Made by a program: the position numbers and the translations under genes
Notes under the pieces: model-generated
Database searches by the model: none
What the model was told of the DNA's origin: nothing
What the model saw: the letters and a program-made list of their open reading frames with translations, nothing else
Shown: positions 19,813-28,016 of the stretch, in pieces
Layout of the letters: every line of letters begins with the position of its first letter
Position numbering within the stretch: the stretch's first letter is position 1
From: Marinomonas sp. SBI8L
GTDB lineage: Bacteria > Pseudomonadota > Gammaproteobacteria > Pseudomonadales > Marinomonadaceae
Length of the DNA: 64,000 nucleotides
Assembly (NCBI RefSeq): GCF_001624705.1
Contig: NZ_JSEO01000006.1
Location: forward strand, 186,001-250,000
Direction of reading: 5' to 3'

Positions 19813-20643
19813 TTAATACTGTGAAGGGGTAATGCCATACCATTTACGAAAGGCGCGATTGAAGTGACTCTGATCGTAAAACCCAACATTGGCTGCTACT
19901 TGAGCCAGATTTTGATTCGGCAAACGCAATAATAGACAGGCTCTTTCCAAACGTAATTGAATAAGCCAATTATGAGGTGTGAGCCCCATGCTACTTTCAA
20001 AACGACGTAGGAATTGATAGCGGCTAAGATCACATAAAGCGGCTAGCTTTTCTAAGCTAATCTTATTTGCAAGATTTGCTTCAGCATACTCTCTTACTAA
20101 CATAAGCTGAGTGATGGAGAGCCCTCCTTCAACCGCCTGCGGTGTGACGACCTTTAATGATTGAAATAAAGGATCGAACAATTTAAGCCAAGCTTCTTGT
20201 ACGGGTAAAGCGTTTAAACCTTGGGGGTTTTGAACCCCTTGATAAAGCTGAATCAAGCGATTAGCCAAAGCAGTATCTTCTAACATGGCACCAGCAAAAA
20301 AAGGCGCGATATCATCTCCAACTAAGCCAAGCTCTTTACCACTAATTTCGTTCATGTATTCGGTTAATAATGAAGCGGAAATACGAAAAGTACACATGCT
20401 ATATTCATTATCATCATAACCTGAGCCATCGTGAATTTCCCCGGGAGGCATGATAGAAATACGGCCAGGCCCTAATAAAACACTCTTTCCTTGAAAACGC
20501 TGCTTTTGCACACCTTGAGTTACCATCCCTATGTGGTAATCAAGGTGATAATGGGGCTTGAATTCAAACTCTGAAAAGGTGCCATCACTTAGTACTAGAT
20601 CAGGGGTATCGACAACACGGTGATATTGTATTTGATCTCTCAT
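19813..20643 (-). CDS. AraC-family transcriptional regulator (cupin sensor)
   Basis: A 276-residue regulator. The N-terminal AraC-binding cupin region (HYHLDYHIGMVTQGVQKQRF, then GRISIMPPGEIHDG) carries the histidine pattern of this sensor type. The C-terminus has two helix-turn-helix motifs (SLEKLAALCDLSRYQFLRRF and LAQVAANVGFYDQSHFNRAF) and the closing YGITPSQY. Such regulators often control an adjacent exporter or catabolic gene. Here the next gene downstream is GFA-like and the upstream neighbour is threonine aldolase, so the target is not obvious. Confidence 0.9.
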   Translation of the reverse strand: MRDQIQYHRVVDTPDLVLSDGTFSEFEFKPHYHLDYHIGMVTQGVQKQRFQGKSVLLGPGRISIMPPGEIHDGSGYDDNEYSMCTFRISASLLTEYMNEISGKELGLVGDDIAPFFAGAMLEDTALANRLIQLYQGVQNPQGLNALPVQEAWLKLFDPLFQSLKVVTPQAVEGGLSITQLMLVREYAEANLANKISLEKLAALCDLSRYQFLRRFESSMGLTPHNWLIQLRLERACLLLRLPNQNLAQVAANVGFYDQSHFNRAFRKWYGITPSQY

Positions 20644-20753
20644 CTTGCCCTCCCCTCGTCCTTTTCATTTTGTGGCTGAGTTATTACGGTTTAGAATTTA
20701 TTTTATGGTTTGTCGTAAATCGTTTATGTTATGACAATACCAGAAACTTGTCT

Positions 20754-21845
20754 TTAATGAGCATTAAAACTCAGCTGTCGACTGGCCTCGATAAATGCAT
20801 CCACTTCTTCTTGGGCAGTGGCAAAAGCCGTAACCAACCTAACTATCCCTTTACCCCATCTGTCATGGTAAAAACGAAAACCTTGTTCTTGTAGGCCTTG
20901 AATAACCACCTCTGGCATGCGGCAAAATATGATATTCGCTTGGGTTTTATCCATCAATTCCACTCCCTGAATATCACTTAAACCATGAGCTAATCGTGCT
21001 GCCATGGCATTGGCGTGTTTGGCATTATTTAACCATAAATCATCTTTTAGATAGGCATCCATTTGCGCTGACAAAAGACGCATTTTAGACGTTAAATGGC
21101 CACCACGTTTACGACGAAATGCCAATTCTTTGCTCAAACTTGTATCAAAAACAATAATTGCTTCTGCTGCTAGCACCCCATTTTTAGTCGCGCCGAAAGA
21201 GAGAATATCCACACCGGCTTGCCATGTCATTTGAGCGGGTGTGCAATCTAACGCTACAAGGGCGTTTGCAAAACGCGCCCCATCCATATGGTATTTAAGC
21301 CCATGATCACGACATATCCCCCCTATTTCTTGCACTTCTGCTAGGGAGTATAAACTGCCACTTTCTGTTGCTTGGGTGATACTTACGCAAGATGGCTGTA
21401 CACTATGCACATCGCCTATTTTGTTTTGCGCGGCAATACGTAACGCTGCAGCAGAAATTTTGGCATTATCACCCGCTACTTCAACCAACTTAGCGCCTGA
21501 TGTATAAAACTCTGGTGCGCCACATTCATCATTATTGATATGGCTATCCTTATGGCATAAAACAGCGCCCCAAGGCGGTGTAAGTGTCGCTAAGCTTAAA
21601 CCGTTAGCCGCTGACCCTGTTGGCACTAGAAATACGTTAAGGTCACACTCAAATATATCGCGCAGCCTAGCTTCCATACTTTGAGTATATTCATCGGCGC
21701 CATAAGGCTGTGCCGCACCAACACTGGCAGCAACCAAGGCTTCTAATACTTGTGTTGAAGCGCCTGCAATATTGTCACTGGTAAAACCACCTTTTAATCC
21801 GGGTAGGTGTTCTAAATTTGGCTGATTGCTTGTTGTCATACTCAA
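20754..21845 (-). CDS. ltaE: Low-specificity L-threonine aldolase
   Basis: A 363-residue PLP enzyme of the beta-eliminating lyase/threonine aldolase fold, slightly longer than the E. coli protein. Seen are the substrate/PLP segments [28 protein letters not shown] and the PLP lysine context [15 protein letters not shown]. It cleaves L-threonine (and allo-threonine) to glycine and acetaldehyde in the cytoplasm. It stands back to back with the binding-protein gene at 22079. Threonine aldolase, agmatinase, a binding protein and an Lrp regulator together suggest an amino-acid use cluster. Confidence 0.9.
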   Translation of the reverse strand: MSMTTSNQPNLEHLPGLKGGFTSDNIAGASTQVLEALVAASVGAAQPYGADEYTQSMEARLRDIFECDLNVFLVPTGSAANGLSLATLTPPWGAVLCHKDSHINNDECGAPEFYTSGAKLVEVAGDNAKISAAALRIAAQNKIGDVHSVQPSCVSITQATESGSLYSLAEVQEIGGICRDHGLKYHMDGARFANALVALDCTPAQMTWQAGVDILSFGATKNGVLAAEAIIVFDTSLSKELAFRRKRGGHLTSKMRLLSAQMDAYLKDDLWLNNAKHANAMAARLAHGLSDIQGVELMDKTQANIIFCRMPEVVIQGLQEQGFRFYHDRWGKGIVRLVTAFATAQEEVDAFIEASRQLSFNAH

Positions 21846-22040
21846 TACCTTAACTAAGTTATCAATACGTTTACTTATGATGTTTTAAGTATGCCTATAA
21901 GATTTTGTACATGATTGTAAAATATTGCAGTGATTGAGTTTTTTGCTCATCCATCCACTCACTCAGCATCAATCCGGCGTATCGTCGGTCAAGGGCTTTA
22001 TTTTCGTTAAAACGCAGGTATTAACCGACGTGGCTGAGGG

Positions 22041-22070
22041 TCATAGTGGTCATTCATTCGATCACTATGA
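22041..22070. promoter_or_regulatory. Inverted repeat just before the binding-protein start
   Basis: TCATAGTG (22041-22048) and CACTATGA (22063-22070) form a perfect 8-bp inverted repeat. It ends eight bases before the ATG at 22079, and its right arm overlaps the only Shine-Dalgarno-like GAG. It could be an operator or a translation-modulating hairpin. Confidence 0.4.
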
Positions 22071-22078
22071 GACTTATC

Positions 22079-22858
22079 ATGAAAAAAATAATAAAAGCAG
22101 GCCTCTTCGTTCTCGCATCAAGCACTAGTTTTGCGAGCCTTTGCGTTAATGCTGCCGAAATACGTATTGCTGTCGATGGTTCTTACGCCCCTTTTGCTCA
22201 GGTAAATGACAAAGGAGAGCTGTATGGATTTGATGTAGATATCGCCAAGGCCTTATGCCATCAAATGAAAGCCAAGTGTAAAATCCAAGCTCAAACTTGG
22301 GACGGTATGATTCCGGGCCTAAAAGTGGGTAAGTTTGATGCTGTCATTTCTTCCATGTCGATTACCCCAGAGCGCTCTAAGGTGGTGGATTTCAGCGAGC
22401 GTTATTACTCAAATGTATTGGCGTTTATTGGCCCTAAAGATAAACATATCGAGGTAACGGATGAAGGCCTTAAAGGCTTAACCATAGGTGCTTATCGATC
22501 TACTGTGTCTAGCCAATACCTTGAAGATCATTATGCAGATAAGGTTAGTATCAAATTATACGACACCCAAGATCTTGCTTATTTAGACTTAAAAGCAGAT
22601 CGCATTGATTTACTCCTATCGGATAAATTCCCTGCTTATAACTGGTTAAGTCAATCCGCTTCTGACTCTGGCAAGCCTGTCGCAAATCAAGACTACGAGT
22701 TTAAAGGAGAGGATATCGATATTAATGACCAAATCGCTATCGCCTTGAAAAAAGGCTCTCCTCTTCGCCAAGACTTTAATCAGGCCATACAAGATATTCG
22801 TAACAATGGCACTTACCAGAACATCAACAATAAGTATTTTCCATTCAGCATTTATTAA
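22079..22858 (+). CDS. Amino-acid ABC transporter substrate-binding protein (family 3)
   Basis: A periplasmic binding protein of about 259 residues. ATG 22079 (MKKIIKAGLFVLASSTSFA) gives a compact Sec signal; longer in-frame starts at 22046 (GTG) and 22067 would put charged residues before it. Mature features are EIRIAVDGSYAPFA, the family signature GFDVDIAKALCHQM and WDGMIPGLKVGKFDAVISSMSITPERS. These match Lys/Arg/ornithine- and His-binding proteins. No permease or ATPase gene is nearby, so it must work with distant membrane components or have a sensory role. The arginase-family gene follows after 65 bases on the same strand. Confidence 0.88.
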   Translation: MKKIIKAGLFVLASSTSFASLCVNAAEIRIAVDGSYAPFAQVNDKGELYGFDVDIAKALCHQMKAKCKIQAQTWDGMIPGLKVGKFDAVISSMSITPERSKVVDFSERYYSNVLAFIGPKDKHIEVTDEGLKGLTIGAYRSTVSSQYLEDHYADKVSIKLYDTQDLAYLDLKADRIDLLLSDKFPAYNWLSQSASDSGKPVANQDYEFKGEDIDINDQIAIALKKGSPLRQDFNQAIQDIRNNGTYQNINNKYFPFSIY

Positions 22859-22923
22859 TGCCCTAGCCAAACACTCATAGCGACAGCAAGTAAAAGCAAA
22901 AGCAGAAGAAAAAGAGAGACATT

Positions 22924-23736
22924 ATGCAAAAATACCAAGCCGTTTCGACACTCAATGTGCCACTCGATTTTAACTCTTCCCATCTACGTGGCCCAGCTGA
23001 CGCGCCGGATGTGATTCATAAAGCTGTGTATAACGGTTCTGCCAATACGACAGCAGAGATGGGCATTAACATTAATAAAGACAAGCGTTTGCATCATGCA
23101 GGCGATGTTAGCTGGAACCATGAGTCAGAAGCCTTTGATGCAATCGAAGCAAAAAGTGCAGAGCTCATCGCCTCGAACCATAAGATTCTCACCTTGGGAG
23201 GTGATCATTCCATTAGCTACCCCTTGGTGAAGTCGCTTGCGCAAAAGCATGAGAATTTAACCATATTGCACTTTGATGCTCATCCGGATTTATATGACGA
23301 GCTACAAGGAAATAGGCATTCGCACGCCTGTCCTTTTGCTCGTATTATGGAGTCAGGTTCGGCGAATCGTTTAATTCAGGTAGGGATACGTACACTCAAT
23401 GCACATCAAGCTCAACAAGCCGAAAAGTTTGGGGTTGAAGTACATGAAATGAAGCATTGGTATCCGGGTAAGGACCTTAACATTACTGGGCCTTTGTATG
23501 TTTCGATAGATTTAGATGCATTGGATCCAGCTTATGCACCAGGTGTGTCACATCATGAACCAGGTGGCTTAAGTGTTCGAGAGGTTCTGAGTATTTTGCA
23601 ATCTATTGAGGTGCCGATTGTTGGCGCAGATATCGTGGAATATAACCCTAAACGAGACATTAATGGCATGACAGCCATGGTGTGTGCCAAGTTCTACAAA
23701 GAGCTTGCTGGACTTATGCTAAGAGATTGCCAATAA
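22924..23736 (+). CDS. Arginase/agmatinase-family ureohydrolase
   Basis: A 270-residue binuclear manganese hydrolase. All metal-binding motifs are present: GGDHSISYP, FDAHPDLYD and SIDLDALDPAYAPG. GGLSVREVL follows in the usual place. The family hydrolyses guanidinium compounds (arginine, agmatine, formiminoglutamate and others) to urea or formamide. Which substrate applies cannot be set from motifs alone. Its likely operon partner is the Lys/Arg-type binding protein upstream, which makes a basic amino-acid derivative plausible. The Lrp-type gene downstream is convergent and may regulate the unit. Confidence 0.88.
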   Translation: MQKYQAVSTLNVPLDFNSSHLRGPADAPDVIHKAVYNGSANTTAEMGININKDKRLHHAGDVSWNHESEAFDAIEAKSAELIASNHKILTLGGDHSISYPLVKSLAQKHENLTILHFDAHPDLYDELQGNRHSHACPFARIMESGSANRLIQVGIRTLNAHQAQQAEKFGVEVHEMKHWYPGKDLNITGPLYVSIDLDALDPAYAPGVSHHEPGGLSVREVLSILQSIEVPIVGADIVEYNPKRDINGMTAMVCAKFYKELAGLMLRDCQ

Positions 23737-23769
23737 GCGCTCTCTAACAATAGCGCGATAACAAAAGCG

Positions 23770-24210
23770 CTATATTGAGCGTTTGAAAAACTCTCGCAAA
23801 ATAATGCTAGATTCGGTGCGCTCAACCCCATTGAGTTCGCCGATTCTTTCCACTAATTGATCATGCTTGTCTGGCGACGCTGTTTGCGCCTTTAACATCA
23901 AATCAAATTGTCCACTCACTGTTTCGCAAGACAAGACCTCTGGCATCAACTCTAATGCACGAATCACATTATTAAAATGTGACGCTTTTACACTCAGCGC
24001 CACACGGCTTTGTATCGCGCTCTTTGGCAATAAGTCTGCATTGAGTTTAACCGCATAACCTTGAATCAAGCCCGCTTGTTCCATACGTTTTATACGTTCT
24101 TGCACTGTCGATCTTGCAAGGTGGACTTGGCGGGCAATATCAGCCGTAGATAGTCGTGCATCAAGCTGCAACAAGGCTAAAATTTGTTTGTCTTTTGCAT
24201 CTGGCGTCAT
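23770..24210 (-). CDS. Lrp/AsnC-family transcriptional regulator
   Basis: A 146-residue regulator with an N-terminal winged helix (DKQILALLQLDARLSTADIARQV, then STVQERIKRMEQAGLIQGYAV). The C-terminal RAM/ligand-binding domain carries the GQFDLMLKA segment. Lrp/AsnC proteins form octamers and respond to amino acids. It is convergent with the ureohydrolase gene, and their 3' ends are only 33 bases apart. The palindrome before 22079 is one candidate target. Confidence 0.9.
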   Translation of the reverse strand: MTPDAKDKQILALLQLDARLSTADIARQVHLARSTVQERIKRMEQAGLIQGYAVKLNADLLPKSAIQSRVALSVKASHFNNVIRALELMPEVLSCETVSGQFDLMLKAQTASPDKHDQLVERIGELNGVERTESSIILREFFKRSI

Positions 24211-24377
24211 TCGGGTGAGCTTCTTAATATGAAGTGAATAAGAGTTGAAACTATATCAAAGTCATCGAAATAGGTCTTTGCTTTCACTCGTTTTCAAGCA
24301 TCTTAATGGGAAGCTCTTAACCCTGCGCCCTTAAATAGGAGCACAGGATTAAGATGGAGGTTTTAATGTTATTAGTT

Positions 24378-25358
24378 TTATAAGGCTTTTAACTTGATAT
24401 AAATTTCCATCTCCACAAAACCATCCACTCTGGCATCATTTAAGTAATGTTCCATAATAGGAAAATGATCAGGCTCATAACCACTTTGTGGCAACCAGTC
24501 GGAATAAAAACGTAAATGGGCCTGAACCGCATCAGCACCAGAACCTTTGTAATAATGCATCGCGTATTTTCCAGCAGGAATACTTGCCATAAAATATGGT
24601 GCACTTACTGTCGTATTTTGCGCCGCTTCCGGCATAATAATCGCCGCTTCATAGCGACATTTATTTAAAGGTGTTAACACCGGATTATCATAACAAAATG
24701 CAAATCGTTGCTGTGCCTTCTCATCAACACCTCGTGTTTGTGCGAAGTCGATAAGCTGCCCCCAGGTTTGGTAAATGGCAGACTCCTCATAACCCCCTAC
24801 ACTCGACAATTTCCATACTTTTTGTTCTGATAAGTCTTTAACTTTTACGTCCATTTTTTCACCTTTAATTAACGTTTTCATATCTAATTCAGCAGCACCT
24901 TGCTGCTGTTTCCTGCCATCAACAATGACATTGTTGATGGCAGGAGTAGGATATAAATCTGATGGTGAAAATACTTTTCCATACTTGCTTTGAATTTTTC
25001 CTATCTTGCTCTCTTTTGTGTGTTTTTTAGTTGGGTTTCTTAATTGAGAGGGGCTAAAACCAAAATAGAGTTTTACCGCTTTGGCAAAGTTAGCACTGGA
25101 AGAAAAACCACTTTCGTGTGCAATCTGTGTAATAGATAGGTCTTGATGGCAAACCAGCTTATTAGCGGCCTTTTCCATTCGCCTGCGACCTATGTAGTCA
25201 TTTAAGGTTTCCTCCATCACCCCTTTAAAGATGCGATGAAAATGAAACTCAGAAAAGTAACTTGCTTTAGCCACGTCACTCAAAGATAAATTGGTATTTA
25301 GGTTGGTCTCTATATATTGAAGCGCTTGCTGGATTCTAGCGAGATAGACTGAGTTCAT
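24378..25358 (-). CDS. AraC regulator with GyrI-like effector domain
   Basis: A 326-residue Rob/SoxS-type fusion. The N-terminal AraC DNA-binding domain (LSDVAKASYFSEFHFHRIF and ITQIAHESGFSSSANFAKAV, then FSPSQLRN) is followed by a linker and a GyrI-like domain starting near residue 160 (VKVKDLSEQKVWKLSSVGGY). It ends VDGFVEMEIYIKLKAL. GyrI domains bind small hydrophobic ligands, so such regulators respond to drugs or toxic compounds. The linker (about residues 133-150, PTPAINNVIVDGRKQQQ) is encoded by two adjacent perfect inverted repeats, listed separately. Transcribed alone. Confidence 0.9.
   Translation of the reverse strand: MNSVYLARIQQALQYIETNLNTNLSLSDVAKASYFSEFHFHRIFKGVMEETLNDYIGRRRMEKAANKLVCHQDLSITQIAHESGFSSSANFAKAVKLYFGFSPSQLRNPTKKHTKESKIGKIQSKYGKVFSPSDLYPTPAINNVIVDGRKQQQGAAELDMKTLIKGEKMDVKVKDLSEQKVWKLSSVGGYEESAIYQTWGQLIDFAQTRGVDEKAQQRFAFCYDNPVLTPLNKCRYEAAIIMPEAAQNTTVSAPYFMASIPAGKYAMHYYKGSGADAVQAHLRFYSDWLPQSGYEPDHFPIMEHYLNDARVDGFVEMEIYIKLKAL
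24890..24945. repeat. Two adjacent perfect inverted repeats inside a regulator gene
   Basis: CAGCAGCA cct TGCTGCTG (24890-24908) is followed two bases later by a 17-bp arm TCCTGCCATCAACAATG (24911-24927). After one base comes its exact reverse complement (24929-24945). Both lie in frame in the linker between the AraC and GyrI domains. Such long perfect palindromy is not expected from coding constraint. Confidence 0.85.
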
Positions 25359-25472
25359 AATTTACAACTGGGTGTCTTGACCCTAATAACGATAGGAATA
25401 GATAAGTGGATAGATTATCAGATTTATAATAAAGCGACTTTTCCATTCTTGCGCTTTACGCCAAGACGCTAA

Positions 25473-25805
25473 TTAAACGGACCTAGGTGCAAACATAATA
25501 ATCCCCATTCCAACCAGTGCCACACTTGCGCCTATCATATCCCAATGGGTTGGTTTAATGCCGTCCACCAGCCATAACCATAGGATAGCCACAAAAATAT
25601 AAACACCACCATAAGCGGCATAAACACGGCCGGACGCCTCTGGATGTAAGGATAATAACCAAGCAAACAAAGCCAAACACAGGGCTGCAGGTATTAAGAG
25701 TAAAATGCTTTTATCTTGTTTAAGCCAAAGATAAGGTAAGTAACAACCTAGGATTTCGGCCAAGGCGGTGACTAAAAAAAGACCAAGGGTTTTCAATTCA
25801 AACAT
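25473..25805 (-). CDS. ynfA: YnfA-family (UPF0060) inner-membrane protein
   Basis: A 110-residue protein with four membrane helices and the family landmarks [28 protein letters not shown] and [15 protein letters not shown]. YnfA resembles small multidrug resistance transporters, and some members export drugs or dyes. It is the last gene of the minus-strand run that begins near 29.5 kb, nine bases after the CPXCG-protein stop, so co-transcription is very likely. Confidence 0.92.
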   Translation of the reverse strand: MFELKTLGLFLVTALAEILGCYLPYLWLKQDKSILLLIPAALCLALFAWLLSLHPEASGRVYAAYGGVYIFVAILWLWLVDGIKPTHWDMIGASVALVGMGIIMFAPRSV

Positions 25806-25814
25806 ATTAGATCA

Positions 25815-26006
25815 CTACTCATTTTCGGCTCTGACAGTCACAGTTAATTCCCCATTGCTCTGTACGTAAACATTAAAACTAATGGGTCGACAGCAGACTT
25901 GGCAATCTTCAATGTATTCTTGATCTGTATCTTCGGGGTCAATAAGAACGTCAATTAACTCGCCACAATAAGGACAAGAGATGCTCTTTTCTTCAAGTTG
26001 ATGCAT
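25815..26006 (-). CDS. CPXCG-motif cysteine-rich protein
   Basis: A 63-residue zinc-ribbon-like protein. CPYCGELIDVLID and CQVCCRPISFNV supply the two cysteine knuckles. I chose ATG 26006 (MHQLEEKSISCPYCG), which has AGG at suitable spacing, over a TTG at 26024 that would add six residues. The family is small, cytoplasmic and of unknown function. It sits between tag and ynfA in a closely packed run. Confidence 0.85.
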   Translation of the reverse strand: MHQLEEKSISCPYCGELIDVLIDPEDTDQEYIEDCQVCCRPISFNVYVQSNGELTVTVRAENE

Positions 26007-26054
26007 GGTTAGCCTACTTAGCAAGATAAATAGATAAGTGGCTCTTATTCTAAC

Positions 26055-26654
26055 TCAAGGTCTTTTTAGCTGCTTGCGAATTATTTCGATTTCTTCTCGT
26101 ACACAACAGCCGTATTCATGGTCATTGATAAATCCCATGGATTGTAAAAAGGCAAACATGGTGGTGGGGCCAACAAACTTCCAGCCTTTCTTTTTAAGGG
26201 CTTTTGAGAGTGCAATGGATTCTTCGGACGTGGTTTGGCTTTGAGGCTCAGCGGGTGCTTTTGCTTCATAACGCCAAAAAAAGGCCGCCAACGAACCTTC
26301 TTCTTGCTGCATTTCAATGGCTTTTTGAGCGTTATTAATGACCGCTTCTATTTTTCGACGATTGCGAATGATACCTTCATTTTGCAGTAATTTCTCTACA
26401 TAAGCCTCTTGATAGAGGGCAACTTTATGATAATCAAATTGATCAAAAGCGGCGCGAAAAGCCGCTCGTTTATTTAAGATGGTGCGCCAGCTCAAGCCAG
26501 ACTGAAAACTCTCTAGACACACCTTCTCAAATAGTCTTTGATCATCAACAACAGGGAACCCCCATTCTTTGTCATGATAAGCAAGAAACTCAGGAGCAGT
26601 ACCTGCCCAAGCACATCGTGCTTTACCATCTGGACCAATAAATGGGGCTGACAT
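26055..26654 (-). CDS. tag: DNA-3-methyladenine glycosylase I
   Basis: A 199-residue repair enzyme with the Tag signature: RCAWAGTAPEFLAYHDKEWG at the N-terminus, LFEKVCLESFQSGLSWRTIL, and KKKGWKFVGPTTMFAFLQSMGFINDHEYGC at the C-terminus. Residues for 3-methyladenine recognition and the zinc-snap Cys/His positions are in the expected places. It removes 3-methyladenine from alkylated DNA. It follows the YciI-like gene by 30 bases, within the minus-strand run. Confidence 0.93.
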   Translation of the reverse strand: MSAPFIGPDGKARCAWAGTAPEFLAYHDKEWGFPVVDDQRLFEKVCLESFQSGLSWRTILNKRAAFRAAFDQFDYHKVALYQEAYVEKLLQNEGIIRNRRKIEAVINNAQKAIEMQQEEGSLAAFFWRYEAKAPAEPQSQTTSEESIALSKALKKKGWKFVGPTTMFAFLQSMGFINDHEYGCCVREEIEIIRKQLKRP

Positions 26655-26684
26655 TCAATTTTCCTTTTGCTTTACACCTGCTTT

Positions 26685-26996
26685 TCAATTTTGGACAGGC
26701 ATTAAAAAAGCTAGCCTATCATCTAACTGGTTTGGGGTAACTTCATAAATCCCAGCTTGTACAACTTTATGGATGACAAAAGGGTCTTGATTCACTTTCT
26801 CGACTAAAGCGTCGTAACTCAGGCTATGAGCCATAATACAGCCTCCTCCATTGGTATTTTCGGCAGATGGCTTAATACTGCCCACCATAATAAAAACGCC
26901 CTCTTCGACCCCTTGTTTTATCCAGTCCTTATGCGCTTGCATGTGATCTGGTGCTTGAGACTTATTTTCTGCAAACGTTAAATAAATATTAAACAT
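26685..26996 (-). CDS. YciI-like protein
   Basis: A 103-residue ferredoxin-like-fold protein. DHMQAHKDWIKQGVEEGVFIMVGSIKP carries the His position of YciI proteins, and DPFVIHKVVQAGIYEVTPN is the typical second half. Known members include muconolactone-isomerase-like and chloro-muconolactone enzymes; most are uncharacterised. The last residues (LMPVQN) are encoded by a REP-like repeat terminus (26693-26703), so the natural C-terminus has probably been replaced or extended. It lies between a GFA gene and tag. Confidence 0.85.
   Translation of the reverse strand: MFNIYLTFAENKSQAPDHMQAHKDWIKQGVEEGVFIMVGSIKPSAENTNGGGCIMAHSLSYDALVEKVNQDPFVIHKVVQAGIYEVTPNQLDDRLAFLMPVQN
26693..26703 (-). repeat. 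REP-like repeat copy E (AATGCCTGTCC)
   Basis: The 11-base core shared by copies C and D occurs here in reverse orientation, overlapping the last codons of the YciI-like gene. Only the core is conserved, so it may be a decayed copy or a chance match. Confidence 0.4.
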
Positions 26997-27027
26997 ATTA
27001 CTCTCTCCTCATTTCCTTTGATGCAAT

Positions 27028-27438
27028 CTAAAGTTCGCTTGCATAGTAGCTCATAATTTCAGCCTCGGTCATTGAGGTTGTCTCTTGGGCAAAACAGTAA
27101 TAATCAGGCTTTTTATCAATATAAAATTGCATCGCCATGGCAAGACCGTCTAGATTTTCGAAGATACCGACTGGCATGTTATAAGCCTTTGCTTTTTTGA
27201 AATAAAAATAAAGGTGTGTACCGCATGCTTGGCAAAAGCCACGTTTCGCCCACTCTGAAGAATCGTACTCTTTGATATGTTCTTGCCCTTCAAACTGGAC
27301 CTTTGTACCGCACTGTACAGCAAGAAATGGTCCGCCTCCCCAACCTCGACAAGATTGGCAATGGCACGCACTCACATCAGGCTTTACCTCTTCTGCTGTG
27401 ATTTTGACTTGTCCGCATAAACAACTTGCATTTGGCAT
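27028..27438 (-). CDS. GFA-family protein (second copy)
   Basis: A 136-residue zinc protein with CLCGQ, CHCQSCRGWGGG and CQACGTH, in GFA order. The start at 27438 (MPNASCLCGQ) is supported by AAGGAAATCACC directly upstream and by alignment with the family; the frame can be read from 27558 but that adds 40 unrelated residues. It is only modestly similar to the GFA protein at 19317. It lies 44 bases after the DUF1579 gene in the same run. Confidence 0.85.
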   Translation of the reverse strand: MPNASCLCGQVKITAEEVKPDVSACHCQSCRGWGGGPFLAVQCGTKVQFEGQEHIKEYDSSEWAKRGFCQACGTHLYFYFKKAKAYNMPVGIFENLDGLAMAMQFYIDKKPDYYCFAQETTSMTEAEIMSYYASEL

Positions 27439-27482
27439 TGGTGATTTCCTTATTAATGGTAATTGTATTAGTGAGCACCCAA

Positions 27483-28016
27483 TTAACGTGGAGAGAATTC
27501 CATTATCCAATTGGTTTCCCATGTTGCGCCTTCGTCGGTGGAGAAAGCTTGCTCCCATCTTGGGGCTTCATTAGAGGATATCCATTTAAATCTCACCTTA
27601 ATATTTTGCCCGTGCAGTACATCATCGGCATAAAATAAGCCGACACCTTGTTTGAAACTTCCTGAGACGGGCGTATCGAGTGCGTCAGGAAAACGTGCAT
27701 CTAACCACCAAATTGACCATGTTTGTGTCATTTCATTAAAGGAACGCAACGCTAAAGCACGATAACTTTCTTCTGGAAAGTTGAGTAAGTTATCTTCTAA
27801 ATTACCAAAGCCACCTAGGGTTTTGATGGTTGAAGAAGTACCGTCAAACTCATACCACTCCTGGCAATTAGCTAAACGTTTTTTAAGCCGCTTATGCTTT
27901 ACTTGCCAATGGCCTATCATAAAGTCAAAATCCTCTGGGGCTTTGATATCTGCTTCCATTCCCGCATTTTGATCTGGGTTTTCACTTTCAAAGGGGTTTA
28001 ACGTCTGCGCTAACAT
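27483..28016 (-). CDS. DUF1579-like protein
   Basis: A 177-residue cytoplasmic protein with the lipocalin-like pattern of this family: FDFMIGHWQVKHKRLKKRL near residue 30, ALRSFNEMTQTWSIWWLDAR, and WEQAFSTDEGATWETNW at the end. Function unknown. Its ATG overlaps the stop of the upstream alpha/beta hydrolase (ATGTTAG at 28010-28016), a sign of translational coupling. Confidence 0.8.
   Translation of the reverse strand: MLAQTLNPFESENPDQNAGMEADIKAPEDFDFMIGHWQVKHKRLKKRLANCQEWYEFDGTSSTIKTLGGFGNLEDNLLNFPEESYRALALRSFNEMTQTWSIWWLDARFPDALDTPVSGSFKQGVGLFYADDVLHGQNIKVRFKWISSNEAPRWEQAFSTDEGATWETNWIMEFSPR

Noticed and set aside
23325-23340. GCCTGTCCTTTT inside the ureohydrolase gene as another repeat copy
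   Set aside because: It matches only the short core and lies in conserved coding sequence, so it is a chance match.
23750-23773. ATAGCGC/GCGCTAT hairpin between convergent ureohydrolase and Lrp genes
   Set aside because: Only seven base pairs and overlapping the Lrp stop; not strong enough to list.
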